A DNA stretch of 64,000 bases from Bradyrhizobium sp. Ghvi (GTDB taxonomy: Bacteria; Pseudomonadota; Alphaproteobacteria; Rhizobiales; Xanthobacteraceae): the NCBI RefSeq assembly GCF_900115265.1, contig NZ_FOVU01000003.1, forward strand, positions 310,001 through 374,000. The letters run 5' to 3'. This document shows, piece by piece, positions 17,620 to 25,626 of this stretch. Positions within the stretch are counted from its first letter, which is position 1. The number at the start of each line of letters is the position of its first letter. The position numbers and the translations under genes are program-made. The notes below the pieces were generated by a model, which saw only the letters and a list, made by a program, of their open reading frames with translations, did not search any database and was not told the DNA's origin.

Positions 17620-19727
17620 GCCGCCTCGACCGCAGCAGGCGGACGCTGCCGCCATTGCCACAGCACGAGCGCGGCGGACAGAATGAAACCGGCGGTATCG
17701 CTGAACGGGAAGTCCCCGAGCAGACACATCGCGGCGCCGAGCGCCACGATGCGTTCGACCAGCGTCAGCCGGGTGAACAGGAAGCCGATGGCGACCATGC
17801 CGAACAGCGCGATCGCCACCAGCGCCTTGAAGCTTGCCAGTGCCACCGCACCATAGAAGCCGAGCTTTGCCGCCATGGGATCACCGGCCTGCAGCATCAG
17901 CGCCGGCGAATAGACGAAGATGAAGGGGATGACGTAGCCGGCGAGCGCAATCCGCATCGCCTCCCAGCCGATCTTGTCCGGATTTTCCTTCGCGATCGGC
18001 GCCGCCGCGAGAGCGGCCAGCGCCACCGGGGGCGAAAGGTCGGCCATGATGCCGTAGTAGAACGCGAACATGTGGCTCGCGATCAAGGGCACGCCGAGTT
18101 TTGCCAGCGCAGGCGCTGCGAGCGCGGCGGTGATGATGTAGGTCGGGATGGTCGGAATGCCGGTGCCGAGCAGGATCGACAGCAGCATGGTCATGATCAG
18201 CGCCAGGAACAGGCTCTTCTCGCCGAGCCCGATCACCCAGCCGCCGAAGATGGTGCCGACGCCGGTTTGCGACATCATGCCGATGATGACGCCGACAATC
18301 GCGCAGGCCATGCCGACGGTGATGGCCGACTTCGCGCTCTCCGCAAGCGAGTCGCGGCAGGAGCGCAACGCGGCCATTCCACCACGGACAAAGGCGGTGA
18401 TCAGGATCAGCGCGACGACGACGCAGCCGACCGGCACGATCTTCAGGCCGTCGCGCGACAGCGCCGCGACGACGAGCGCAAGACCGATCCAGAAGATGGT
18501 GCGGATCACATTCGAGGAGGCGCCGGCCGTGATGCTCGCCCCCAGGATCAGCGCCACCGTCAGCGCAAGGCCCATGCTGCCTGCGTAGAGCGGTGTAAAA
18601 CCTTCGAACAGCATGTAGACGAGCGCGGCGAGCGGCAGCACGAGGTACCAGCCCTTTACCAGCGCCTTCCAGGCGCTGGGCGTTTCCGAGCGCTTCATGC
18701 CGGTGAGGCCGTGCTTGCCGGCTTCGAGATGCACCATCCAGAATGCGGAAGCAAAGTAGAGGATCGCGGGAATCGCCGCGGCTTTGACAATCTCGGAATA
18801 CTGGACGCCGAGTGTCTCGGCCATGATGAAGGCGACCGCGCCCATCACCGGAGGCATGATCTGCCCGCCCATCGAGGCGGTCGCCTCGACACCGGCCGCG
18901 AAGGCGCGGCGATAGCCGAACCTGATCATCAGGGGAATGGTGAACTGGCCGACGGTGACCACGTTGGCGACGCCGGAGCCGGAGATCGTGCCCATCATGC
19001 CCGAGGCAAACACCGCGACCTTCGCAGGTCCACCGCGGGTGCGGCCGAACAGGCCGAGCGAGACGTCGGTGAACAGCTGGATCATGCCGGCGCGTTCCAG
19101 GAACGAGCCGAACAGGATGAACAGGAAAATGTACGTCGCCGAAACGTAGATCGGCACGCCGTAAAAGCCCTCGGTACCGTAGGACAGGTGCGTGATGATC
19201 TGGTCGAAATCATAGCCGCGATGATTCAGCGGCGACGGCAGGTATTGGCCGAAGAACCAGTAGACGAGACACGCGCCACACATCAGCGGCAGCGCCGCGC
19301 CCATCAGGCGCCGCGTGCCCTCGAAAATCAGCACCGCGAGCAGCGTGCCGACCGCGAGATCGAGCCTGGTCGGATCGCCGTCGCGCGCGATCAGATCGGC
19401 ATAGAAGATCCACTGATAGAGGCCGCAGAAGAAACCGGCGGCGCCGATCGCCCAGCCCAGCGCGCGGCCAAAGTTGCTCTTCGCGGTGAAGTTGGCGATC
19501 AGGCCGAAGGTGAGCAGGATCAGGAAGCCGACATGGACGCCGCGCACGACCTGGCTTGGCAGATAGTTGAAGGCGGCGACATAGAGCTGGAAGGTCGCAA
19601 AGGCGATGCCGATCCAGTAGGCGAGCATGCCCCACCAGCCCGGACCAAAGCCTTCCGGGAAACCATGTTCGAAATTGTCGAACTCGACCTTGATGGGCGC
19701 TGCCGTGCCCTCTGCCTTTTCCAGCAT
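17616..19727 (-). CDS. TRAP transporter permease, fused 4TM/12TM subunit (TAXI type)
   Basis: A 703-residue inner-membrane protein with about 18 hydrophobic segments. The C-terminal two-thirds carry the DctM-like core, with the conserved GMMGTISGSGVANVVTVGQFTIP and GGQIMPPVMGAVAF segments; the N-terminal third replaces the separate DctQ small subunit, as usual in TAXI systems. TRAP carriers are sodium-driven secondary transporters fed by a binding protein; the TAXI class takes up glutamate-like or other organic anions. Start MLEKAEG at 19727 lies about 10 bases after AGGGGG. The binding-protein gene lies 192 bases upstream and DUF1850 overlaps downstream. Confidence 0.93.
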   Translation of the reverse strand: MLEKAEGTAAPIKVEFDNFEHGFPEGFGPGWWGMLAYWIGIAFATFQLYVAAFNYLPSQVVRGVHVGFLILLTFGLIANFTAKSNFGRALGWAIGAAGFFCGLYQWIFYADLIARDGDPTRLDLAVGTLLAVLIFEGTRRLMGAALPLMCGACLVYWFFGQYLPSPLNHRGYDFDQIITHLSYGTEGFYGVPIYVSATYIFLFILFGSFLERAGMIQLFTDVSLGLFGRTRGGPAKVAVFASGMMGTISGSGVANVVTVGQFTIPLMIRFGYRRAFAAGVEATASMGGQIMPPVMGAVAFIMAETLGVQYSEIVKAAAIPAILYFASAFWMVHLEAGKHGLTGMKRSETPSAWKALVKGWYLVLPLAALVYMLFEGFTPLYAGSMGLALTVALILGASITAGASSNVIRTIFWIGLALVVAALSRDGLKIVPVGCVVVALILITAFVRGGMAALRSCRDSLAESAKSAITVGMACAIVGVIIGMMSQTGVGTIFGGWVIGLGEKSLFLALIMTMLLSILLGTGIPTIPTYIITAALAAPALAKLGVPLIASHMFAFYYGIMADLSPPVALAALAAAPIAKENPDKIGWEAMRIALAGYVIPFIFVYSPALMLQAGDPMAAKLGFYGAVALASFKALVAIALFGMVAIGFLFTRLTLVERIVALGAAMCLLGDFPFSDTAGFILSAALVLWQWRQRPPAAVEAA

Positions 19728-19826
19728 TTTTAGATCGCCCCCTGCTTTACCCGTGCAGTTCATAGCATTTACCAGCATCCTGAAAACACTATGCCCGGGC
19801 GCTTGTCCCGGGCATCTACTCTCCCT

Positions 19827-19907
19827 GTCATTCCGGGACGATGCAGAGCATCGAACCCGGAATCTCGAGATTCCGGGTTCGGCTCTAACGAGCCGCCCCG
19901 GAATGAC
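19827..19907. repeat. Palindromic repeat, GTCATTCCGGG type, copy 2
   Basis: Starts GTCATTCCGGG at 19827 and ends with its perfect complement CCCGGAATGAC at 19907; the centre CCGGAATCTCGAGATTCCGG is itself a perfect palindrome. It sits between the TAXI binding protein and permease genes, so it is transcribed within an operon and could act as an RNA processing or stabilising hairpin that sets unequal expression. Confidence 0.85.
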
Positions 19908-19919
19908 GATGGAGAGACC

Positions 19920-20867
19920 TTACTTGATCAGCCCTTTTTCCTTGTAATAGCGGATCGCGCCGGGATGCAGCGGAACCGGGCTGCCGGTCGCGGCCGTCTC
20001 GAGCTTGATCTCCTTGCCGGCGGCGTGCGCATTGGCAAGTTCGGGCAAGGACTCGTAGACCAGTTTCGTCATCTGGTAGGCGAGGTCGTCGGAGACGGCG
20101 GAGCTGGTGACGAGATAATTGACCACGGCCGCGGTCGGCACGTCCTTGTCCTGGCCGGTGTAGGTGTTCGCCGGGATAGTCGCCGAGATGAAGGGCGGAC
20201 CGATCTTTTCCACGGTCTCCTTCGGCACCGAAACTACGGTGATCGGGCTCGAGGTCGATAGATCCTTCAGCGAGGCGACGCCAAGGCCGGCCGACTGCAG
20301 GGTCGCGGCCAATTGGCGGTTCTTCATGAGATCGACGGATTCGGCGAAGGGCAGATATTCGACCTTGCCGAGATCCTTGTAGCTCATGCCGGCAGCGGCG
20401 AGGATCGCGCGTGAGTTCAGCTCGGTGCCCGATTTCGGCGCACCGACCGAGAGGCTCTTGCCCTTGAGATCGGCCAGCGTCTTGATACCGCTGTCGGCGG
20501 TGGCGACGATCTGAATGTAGTTCGGATAGATCGCGCCGATGGTGCGCAGCTTGTCGAGCTTGGACTTGAAGCCGGCTTCCTCATCGCCGTCCCAGGCAGC
20601 TTTCAGGGAGTCACCCAGCGTGAACGCCAGTTCGCCGCGCCCCTGCTGCAGCAGGATGAGATTTTCGACCGACGCCTTGGTGGCCTGCACCTGCGTCTTC
20701 ACGTTCGGAATCTTGTCGCCGTAGATCTTCCCGATCGCGACACCGAGCGGATAGTAGACGCCGGAGGTGCCCCCGGTCAGCACGTTGATGAAGGATTGCG
20801 CCTGCGCGCAAGGCGCCGACGCCGCCAGAGCAAGAGCCGTGGCCGCACCGAAAATCGTCCGTTTCAT
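19920..20867 (-). CDS. TAXI family TRAP transporter solute-binding protein
   Basis: A 315-residue periplasmic binding protein. Signal peptide MKRTIFGAATALALAASAPCAQAQ, then FINVLTGGTSGVYYPLGVAIGKIY, which is the hallmark TAXI N-terminus, and YIQIVATADSGIKTLADLKGKSLSVGAPKSGTE in the second lobe. ATG 20867 is chosen since GGGGAG is about 10 bases before it; the in-frame ATG at 20876 would sit too close. It delivers an organic anion to the fused permease encoded downstream. Ligand not predictable. Confidence 0.94.
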   Translation of the reverse strand: MKRTIFGAATALALAASAPCAQAQSFINVLTGGTSGVYYPLGVAIGKIYGDKIPNVKTQVQATKASVENLILLQQGRGELAFTLGDSLKAAWDGDEEAGFKSKLDKLRTIGAIYPNYIQIVATADSGIKTLADLKGKSLSVGAPKSGTELNSRAILAAAGMSYKDLGKVEYLPFAESVDLMKNRQLAATLQSAGLGVASLKDLSTSSPITVVSVPKETVEKIGPPFISATIPANTYTGQDKDVPTAAVVNYLVTSSAVSDDLAYQMTKLVYESLPELANAHAAGKEIKLETAATGSPVPLHPGAIRYYKEKGLIK

Positions 20868-21054
20868 GGTTGTCATACTCCCCAAACCGGCGGCGAAATT
20901 GGCCGGACGAGGGAGGCGGGTCAAGCCATCCAAAAGGCAAAACAGCACTGCGGTAAACGGCCGTTTTGCCTCGGGTTTTCAGGGAACTCGACGGGTGCGG
21001 CGACGTGGCGCAGTCGCGCGCCCCGCCGTCGCTGGCAAGCCTTACTGGTGATCC

Positions 21055-21534
21055 CTACTGGAACGTCATGTCCAGGCATTTGGAAATATCGGAGCCGAGG
21101 CCGGAGGAGATGGTGATGCAGCCACGGATCTTTTGCGCGGTCATATCGGCCGCCCAGATCGAATAGCCGCCGGGGCCAAAGAAGGAGTTGGTGTTCGGCG
21201 GCTCGGTCTCGGTCGCGTCGAAATCATAGTGTCCGTCGGTCTCGAAAACGCGGGGCTTCTTGGTGCAGCCACCGTCGGTCTGGACGTTGATGACTTCCTT
21301 GTTGTCGCGCGTCAGGGCCAGCGAGACCTGGCAGCGAAAATATTCCGAGGTCTTGGTGTTGAAGAGATAGGTGTAGGACTTGCAGGTTGCGGTGTTGAGC
21401 TTGCCGGGGGCAAGGCCGCGGCTGCACGAAATCCGCTGGTTGTGGCTGAGCTGGTAATCATCGGCCCGGGCGGCCGGCGCCAGCGCCGTCAGCGACATCA
21501 CGGCAGCCCAGCAAAGTTTAACGACATGGCGCAT
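21055..21534 (-). CDS. Secreted hypothetical protein, 159 residues
   Basis: A signal peptide (MRHVVKLCWAAVMSLTALAPAARA-DDYQ) precedes a mature domain of about 135 residues with five cysteines, in SCSRGL, ATCKSY, FRCQVS, GGCTKK and GCITIS, plus KCLDM near the end. This suggests disulfides in the periplasm. FFGPGGYSIWAADMTAQKIRGC is the most distinctive stretch. Starts at 21534 or 21543 are both possible. No family recognised; it stands alone between the TAXI gene and a divergent small secreted protein. Confidence 0.75.
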   Translation of the reverse strand: MRHVVKLCWAAVMSLTALAPAARADDYQLSHNQRISCSRGLAPGKLNTATCKSYTYLFNTKTSEYFRCQVSLALTRDNKEVINVQTDGGCTKKPRVFETDGHYDFDATETEPPNTNSFFGPGGYSIWAADMTAQKIRGCITISSGLGSDISKCLDMTFQ

Positions 21535-21726
21535 TCGAATCATCCCTACCAATATCTTTGTCGAATTGCGTTCTAGACGGAAAGCGGAACATAGTCGCGA
21601 GGGGACGAAGGGAAAATCACAACCTGCTGGGCAAGACGTGATGCGCTGCGGCGTCATCGCGGATTGACCTGGAAATGCCGTTCGTGATTTGTTCGAGAGG
21701 GTGGCCGAACAACGGGGAAGGATGGA

Positions 21727-22032
21727 ATGATGGCATTTTCAATCAAGACATTTGCAATCGCGGCCGCGCTGGGCGCGTTCGCCGCGCCCGCATGCGCACA
21801 AAACGCGGCAATGCCGTGGGAGCTCAAGCCGGATACCGGCTATGCCTATGACAAGGAAGGCAAGACCTTTTCATACAAGATGGGCACCAGCAATGCCGGC
21901 GAGCTCTTGAAGGGCGCTAAGAAGGTCCCCAAAGGCACGCTGTTCTTCATCGGCCATAACGGCCAGCTCTACATGCGCAGCGGGCAATATCTGGAAGGCG
22001 ACGGACGGTTCAAGTTCGGTCCGGATCAGTAG
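21727..22032 (+). CDS. Small secreted hypothetical protein, 101 residues
   Basis: Signal peptide MMAFSIKTFAIAAALGAFAAPACAQ is followed by a 76-residue mature domain rich in Gly, Lys and aromatics (YAYDKEGKTFSYKMG, FFIGHNGQLYMRSGQYL). GGGGAAGGATGG precedes the tandem ATG codons at 21727 and 21730. The form resembles small periplasmic proteins common in Bradyrhizobium, without assigned function. Divergent from the previous gene, followed by a palindromic repeat. Confidence 0.78.
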   Translation: MMAFSIKTFAIAAALGAFAAPACAQNAAMPWELKPDTGYAYDKEGKTFSYKMGTSNAGELLKGAKKVPKGTLFFIGHNGQLYMRSGQYLEGDGRFKFGPDQ

Positions 22033-22044
22033 GCGCTCGAATTT

Positions 22045-22133
22045 GTATGGTGGGTTAGCCGAAGGCGTAACCCACCACTGGCTCTATCCGTTGAGAAAGA
22101 GCAGATGGGTTACGCTTTGCTGACCCACCCTAC
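22045..22133. repeat. Palindromic intergenic repeat (GTAGGGTGGG type), second member
   Basis: GTATGGTGGGTTAGC (22045-22059) pairs with GCTGACCCACCCTAC (22119-22133) with two mismatches; inner arms GCGTAACCCACC and TGGGTTACGC also pair. It is the relative of the element at 4096-4182 and again lies between convergent genes. Confidence 0.72.
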
Positions 22134-22142
22134 AACACCGTC

Positions 22143-23360
22143 CTAAAACACCGCCGCCAGCTCCCGTGCGCCGGCATTGTTGCTGTTGCTGTCCATCCGC
22201 GCATCCGTGACCGCGAGCAGCTTCGCCACGGTGTTGTGACGGATCGCGACCGGGTTGCGCTCGTAGCCGCTGCGCTGGAAGAAGTTCGAGGTCGGCACCT
22301 GCTCGCGCATCGCCTGCGGCATCGTCACCATGTCGAAGCCGGTGCCATCGCCCGTGAGATTCATCATCTCGAGCTCGGCGGCGGTGAGCGGACGGGTGTA
22401 GCCCTTGGCGCGGGCGAACAGCACCGAGGTCAGCAGCTTGTGGGTCTGCAGCATTGGCCCGATGTCGACGTCGAGCACCATCGCATGCATGGCCCAGCCC
22501 TGCGCGGTGTTGCCGATCTTCTCGTGCTCGGACCAGGTGTCAGGCACCGATTTCGCATGCGCCACCATCTTCTTCAGAACGGTGAGCTTGTGTTCGAGCG
22601 CCTGGCGCGCCGGGCCCGAGGTGCGCGCGACCTTGTCGGAGAGCGCACGAATGAGCTCATGGCCCTGCTCGGCCAGCAGCTCGACGCTGTTAGTCGTCAG
22701 CAACTGGTTGTAGCCCATCGCAGTCGAGATCGCGCGCTTGCCGCCGTGCTCGATGCCCGCCTGCACGTCGAACGTGCCGGTGCCACCGGTCTCGAAAGAA
22801 TAAACCCGCACCGCCTGCTCGCGCGTCAGGCCTGACGCGAGCGCGTAACGCGCATAGGCGCGCTTGAACTCGACCTCGCTCGAGGGACGCTGCGGCGTGA
22901 ACTGATAGAGGTCTTGCGCCGCGCGCAGGAGATCGGCGACGACGGGGATCGGCTTTCGGGTGGGACGTTCCGGCGTTTCCTCCGGCTCTGGATTCACCGG
23001 CCGCTTCGGCCCGGTATAAACAGGCGGATGCTCCAGCACGTAATCGTCCAGCGTGATCTGCTGGCCACTGCGTCGCTTGGCATTGCGGGTTTTCCGCTTC
23101 TCCGAGATCTGGCTCCAGTAAGCGCCGGCCTCCTCGTCGAACGCCGCGCGCGCCGCCTGATACTCCGCCAGCTTGCGCCGATATTCGAGCACGGCCGGCG
23201 AGGCGTCCCCGCTGTGCGCAAAGAACTGCGACAACAGCTGGGCATGAGCATTGCTGACGGCTGATGGCAGCGCGTCGGACTCGCCGCCATGGGCGGCGGG
23301 GACGAGCAAGACGAGCGCGAGTGGAACCAGCGCCAGATGTTTACGAATCGGGTGATGCAT
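22143..23360 (-). CDS. Secreted hypothetical protein, 405 residues
   Basis: Signal peptide MHHPIRKHLALVPLALVLLVPAAHG, then a charged helical region (EYRRKLAEYQAARAAFDEEAG), a Pro-rich linker with EPEETPERPTRKP, and a C-terminal domain of about 230 residues. Within it, RVYSFETGGTGTFDVQAG followed by AISTAMGYNQLL has the spacing of Glu, Gly and Gln motifs found in lysozyme-like (SLT) folds, which hints at a murein-acting enzyme; this is inference and the match is loose. Divergent or solitary context gives no more help. Confidence 0.7.
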   Translation of the reverse strand: MHHPIRKHLALVPLALVLLVPAAHGGESDALPSAVSNAHAQLLSQFFAHSGDASPAVLEYRRKLAEYQAARAAFDEEAGAYWSQISEKRKTRNAKRRSGQQITLDDYVLEHPPVYTGPKRPVNPEPEETPERPTRKPIPVVADLLRAAQDLYQFTPQRPSSEVEFKRAYARYALASGLTREQAVRVYSFETGGTGTFDVQAGIEHGGKRAISTAMGYNQLLTTNSVELLAEQGHELIRALSDKVARTSGPARQALEHKLTVLKKMVAHAKSVPDTWSEHEKIGNTAQGWAMHAMVLDVDIGPMLQTHKLLTSVLFARAKGYTRPLTAAELEMMNLTGDGTGFDMVTMPQAMREQVPTSNFFQRSGYERNPVAIRHNTVAKLLAVTDARMDSNSNNAGARELAAVF

Positions 23361-23415
23361 GCTGCCGTCTTAGCAGGCATCCGGTAACCGTCACGTTAAC
23401 ACGCCGTTTACCATC

Positions 23416-24042
23416 TCATTTCCAGGCAAACACCGGCTGTTCCAGGTCGGTCACGCGGGTCTGCCGCCCCGCCAGCACCTCGCGGAACTGGTAGATCAGG
23501 GCCGCGGTCGGGGCGTGGATCAGGCTCATCTGGTGATGAAAGCGGATCACGCGGCGGGTGCTCTCGGGGATATCCGTAAAGTCGAAGGCGTCGTCGCGTT
23601 CGATCGTGTTGAGCGCGATGCGGTGAACGGAGGCGACCTCGTCCGGGTTCGGCACGATCGCGGCGCTCTCGGCCGCCCAGACCACGACCGGCGTGATCAG
23701 ATAGCCTGAGCGCGTCGGATAGTCGTCAAGCAGGCCGAGCACGGAATCGGCTGGAAGCCGGAGCGCGAGCTCCTCGTCGAGTTCGCGCAGCGCCGCCTCG
23801 ACCGGCGTCTCGCCGGCATCGCATCGCCCACCCGGCAGTGCCCACTGCCCGCGATGGGAGCGCAAATTCGATGCGCGCCTGGTGAGCAGAAACGCGGTGT
23901 CGTGGCCGTCGGTGGTCGGAGTCAACGCCAGCACCACCGCGGCGCGCTTCAGCACGGATGACTCAGCTGCATCGGGCAGCCGCGCAAATGCTGCGCAGGC
24001 CGCTGCGATATTCCGTCTGGTGGCATCGCCGAAAGTTCTCAT
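23416..24042 (-). CDS. Nudix hydrolase, CoA pyrophosphatase-like
   Basis: A 208-residue Nudix protein. The Nudix box G-x5-E-x7-REUxEE is clear in GGRCDAGETPVEAALRELDEE, preceded by LRSHRGQWALPGG, the LLTxR...HxGQ(W/V)xFPGG pattern typical of the CoA/acyl-CoA pyrophosphatase (NudL/YeaB) branch. It would hydrolyse CoA or related diphosphates in the cytosol. The start ATG at 24042 has no strong ribosome site, so a slightly different start is possible. The thioesterase gene is divergent, 67 bases away. Confidence 0.85.
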   Translation of the reverse strand: MRTFGDATRRNIAAACAAFARLPDAAESSVLKRAAVVLALTPTTDGHDTAFLLTRRASNLRSHRGQWALPGGRCDAGETPVEAALRELDEELALRLPADSVLGLLDDYPTRSGYLITPVVVWAAESAAIVPNPDEVASVHRIALNTIERDDAFDFTDIPESTRRVIRFHHQMSLIHAPTAALIYQFREVLAGRQTRVTDLEQPVFAWK

Positions 24043-24109
24043 GATGCTTGACTACACCAGGACCGCATTTGATGAAACGAGGAGACACACGCGTTACAAG
24101 GACGAAGCG

Positions 24110-24535
24110 ATGACGAGCAAGGCCGCCGCGAAGCTCAAATCAGACGGCTGGACCATCCTGGAGACCACGGGCTTCATGCACCTGGTCGGCCCGTTGTGGG
24201 AGCGCAAGATCGATGGCCATTACGAATTTGCTCTCGCCACTGAAGACAAGCACCACAACCGCCGCGGCATGGTCCAGGGCGGCGTGATGATGACCTTCGC
24301 GGACCGCACCTGCGGCATGACCGCTCGCTACGTCTCCGGCAAGGAGTACATGGCGACGGTGCAGCTCGACACCCATTTCGTCGAGGCCGGCCAGATCGGC
24401 GACATCCTGATCTCCCGCCCCCGCGTGGTGCGCTCGACCCGCAGCCTGATCTTCATGAGCACCGAGGTGACCGTGGACGATCGCTGCATCGTGATGGCCA
24501 ACGGCGTGTTCAAGATCTTGAAGGGGCCGGGGTAG
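24110..24535 (+). CDS. Hotdog-fold thioesterase, PaaI family
   Basis: A 141-residue single-hotdog protein. The acyl-CoA thioesterase signature appears in NRRGMVQGGVMMTFADRTCGMTAR, with the catalytic-region Asp in FAD, and the second half has VQLDTHFVEAGQIGD and a closing ANGVFKIL typical of the PaaI group. It probably releases free acids from acyl-CoA. ATG 24110 (MTSKAAAKLKSDGW) follows AAGGACGAAGCG. First gene of a plus-strand run with an aldo/keto reductase, a TPR protein and CoA-transferase-like subunits. Confidence 0.88.
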   Translation: MTSKAAAKLKSDGWTILETTGFMHLVGPLWERKIDGHYEFALATEDKHHNRRGMVQGGVMMTFADRTCGMTARYVSGKEYMATVQLDTHFVEAGQIGDILISRPRVVRSTRSLIFMSTEVTVDDRCIVMANGVFKILKGPG

Positions 24536-24605
24536 CTCCCGCATCTCGCCATGACGGAATGAGGCAGCTATGCTGCCGTCCAAACAAGCCGCAAGGAAAC
24601 AGCCC

Positions 24606-25616
24606 ATGCAATACCGCCAACTCGGCCGCAGCGGCCTGAAAGTGTCGCCGATTTGTCTGGGCACCATGATGTTCGGCGGACCGACGGATGAGGCGGCATC
24701 AAAGCGGATCATTGCGAAGGCATATGACGCCGGCATCAACTTCATCGACACTGCCGACGCCTATTCGAAGGGCGGCTCCGAAGAGGTCGTCGGCCGCGCC
24801 ATTGCGAGCAATCGCCACGCCTGGGTGCTTGCGACCAAGCTCGCCAACCCGATGGGGAACGATCCCAATCGCGTGGGCCTATCGCGGCGCTGGGTGCTGC
24901 AGGCGGCCGAGGAGAGCTTGACGCGGCTCGGCACCGACCACATCGACATCTACTATCTGCACAAGGAAGACTACGCGACGCCGCTGGAGGAGACGGTGCG
25001 CGCGATGGGAGACCTGGTCCGATCAGGCAAGATTCGTTATTTCGGCGTCTCCAACTACCGCGCCTGGCGAGTCGCCGAGATCTGCAACATCTGCGACCGG
25101 CTCGGCATCGAGCGCCCCGTGGTGAGCCAGCCCTATTATAACGCGATGAACCGGATGCCCGAAGTCGAGCATTTTCCGGCCTGCACTTATTACGGCCTCG
25201 GCATCGTGCCCTATAGCCCGCTGGCGCGCGGCGTGCTCACCGGCAAGTACAAGCCCGATGCCGCTCCGGACAAGGACACGCGCGCGGGCCGTAACGACGC
25301 CCGCATGATGCAGACCGAATGGCGGCCGGAATCGCTCCGGCTGGCCCAGGAGATCAAGACTCACGCCGAGAAGAACGGCATCACCGCCGGCCAGTTCGCG
25401 GTGGCCTGGGTGCTGAACTCCGCCTTCGTCTCCTCGATCGTCGCAGGTCCCCGCACCGAGGAGCAGTGGGACGGCTATGTCAGCGCGCTCGACTACCGTT
25501 TCACCGCAGAAGACGAAGCGCTGATCGACCGGCTGGTCGTGCCGGGCCATCCGTCGACACCCGGCTACAACGACCCCGCCTATCCGATCGAGGGACGCCG
25601 CGCGCGGACGGCTTGA
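24606..25616 (+). CDS. Aldo/keto reductase
   Basis: A 336-residue TIM-barrel oxidoreductase. The tetrad is visible: Asp and Tyr in INFIDTADAYSKGGSEEVVG, Lys in WVLATKLANP, His in IYYLHKEDY. SNYRAW and the C-terminal IVAGPRTEEQW (NADPH 2'-phosphate site) fit the AKR subgroup of YajO/Tas-like enzymes. ATG 24606 is 8 bases after AAGGA. It follows the thioesterase by 70 bases and precedes the TPR gene by 10. Substrate unknown. Confidence 0.92.
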   Translation: MQYRQLGRSGLKVSPICLGTMMFGGPTDEAASKRIIAKAYDAGINFIDTADAYSKGGSEEVVGRAIASNRHAWVLATKLANPMGNDPNRVGLSRRWVLQAAEESLTRLGTDHIDIYYLHKEDYATPLEETVRAMGDLVRSGKIRYFGVSNYRAWRVAEICNICDRLGIERPVVSQPYYNAMNRMPEVEHFPACTYYGLGIVPYSPLARGVLTGKYKPDAAPDKDTRAGRNDARMMQTEWRPESLRLAQEIKTHAEKNGITAGQFAVAWVLNSAFVSSIVAGPRTEEQWDGYVSALDYRFTAEDEALIDRLVVPGHPSTPGYNDPAYPIEGRRARTA

Positions 25617-25626
25617 GGAGGCGACG

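Noticed and set aside
17601..19733. 710-codon plus-strand frame opposite the TRAP permease
   Set aside because: Very rich in Arg, His, Asp and Gln as expected for the complement of a hydrophobic membrane protein; no start signal.
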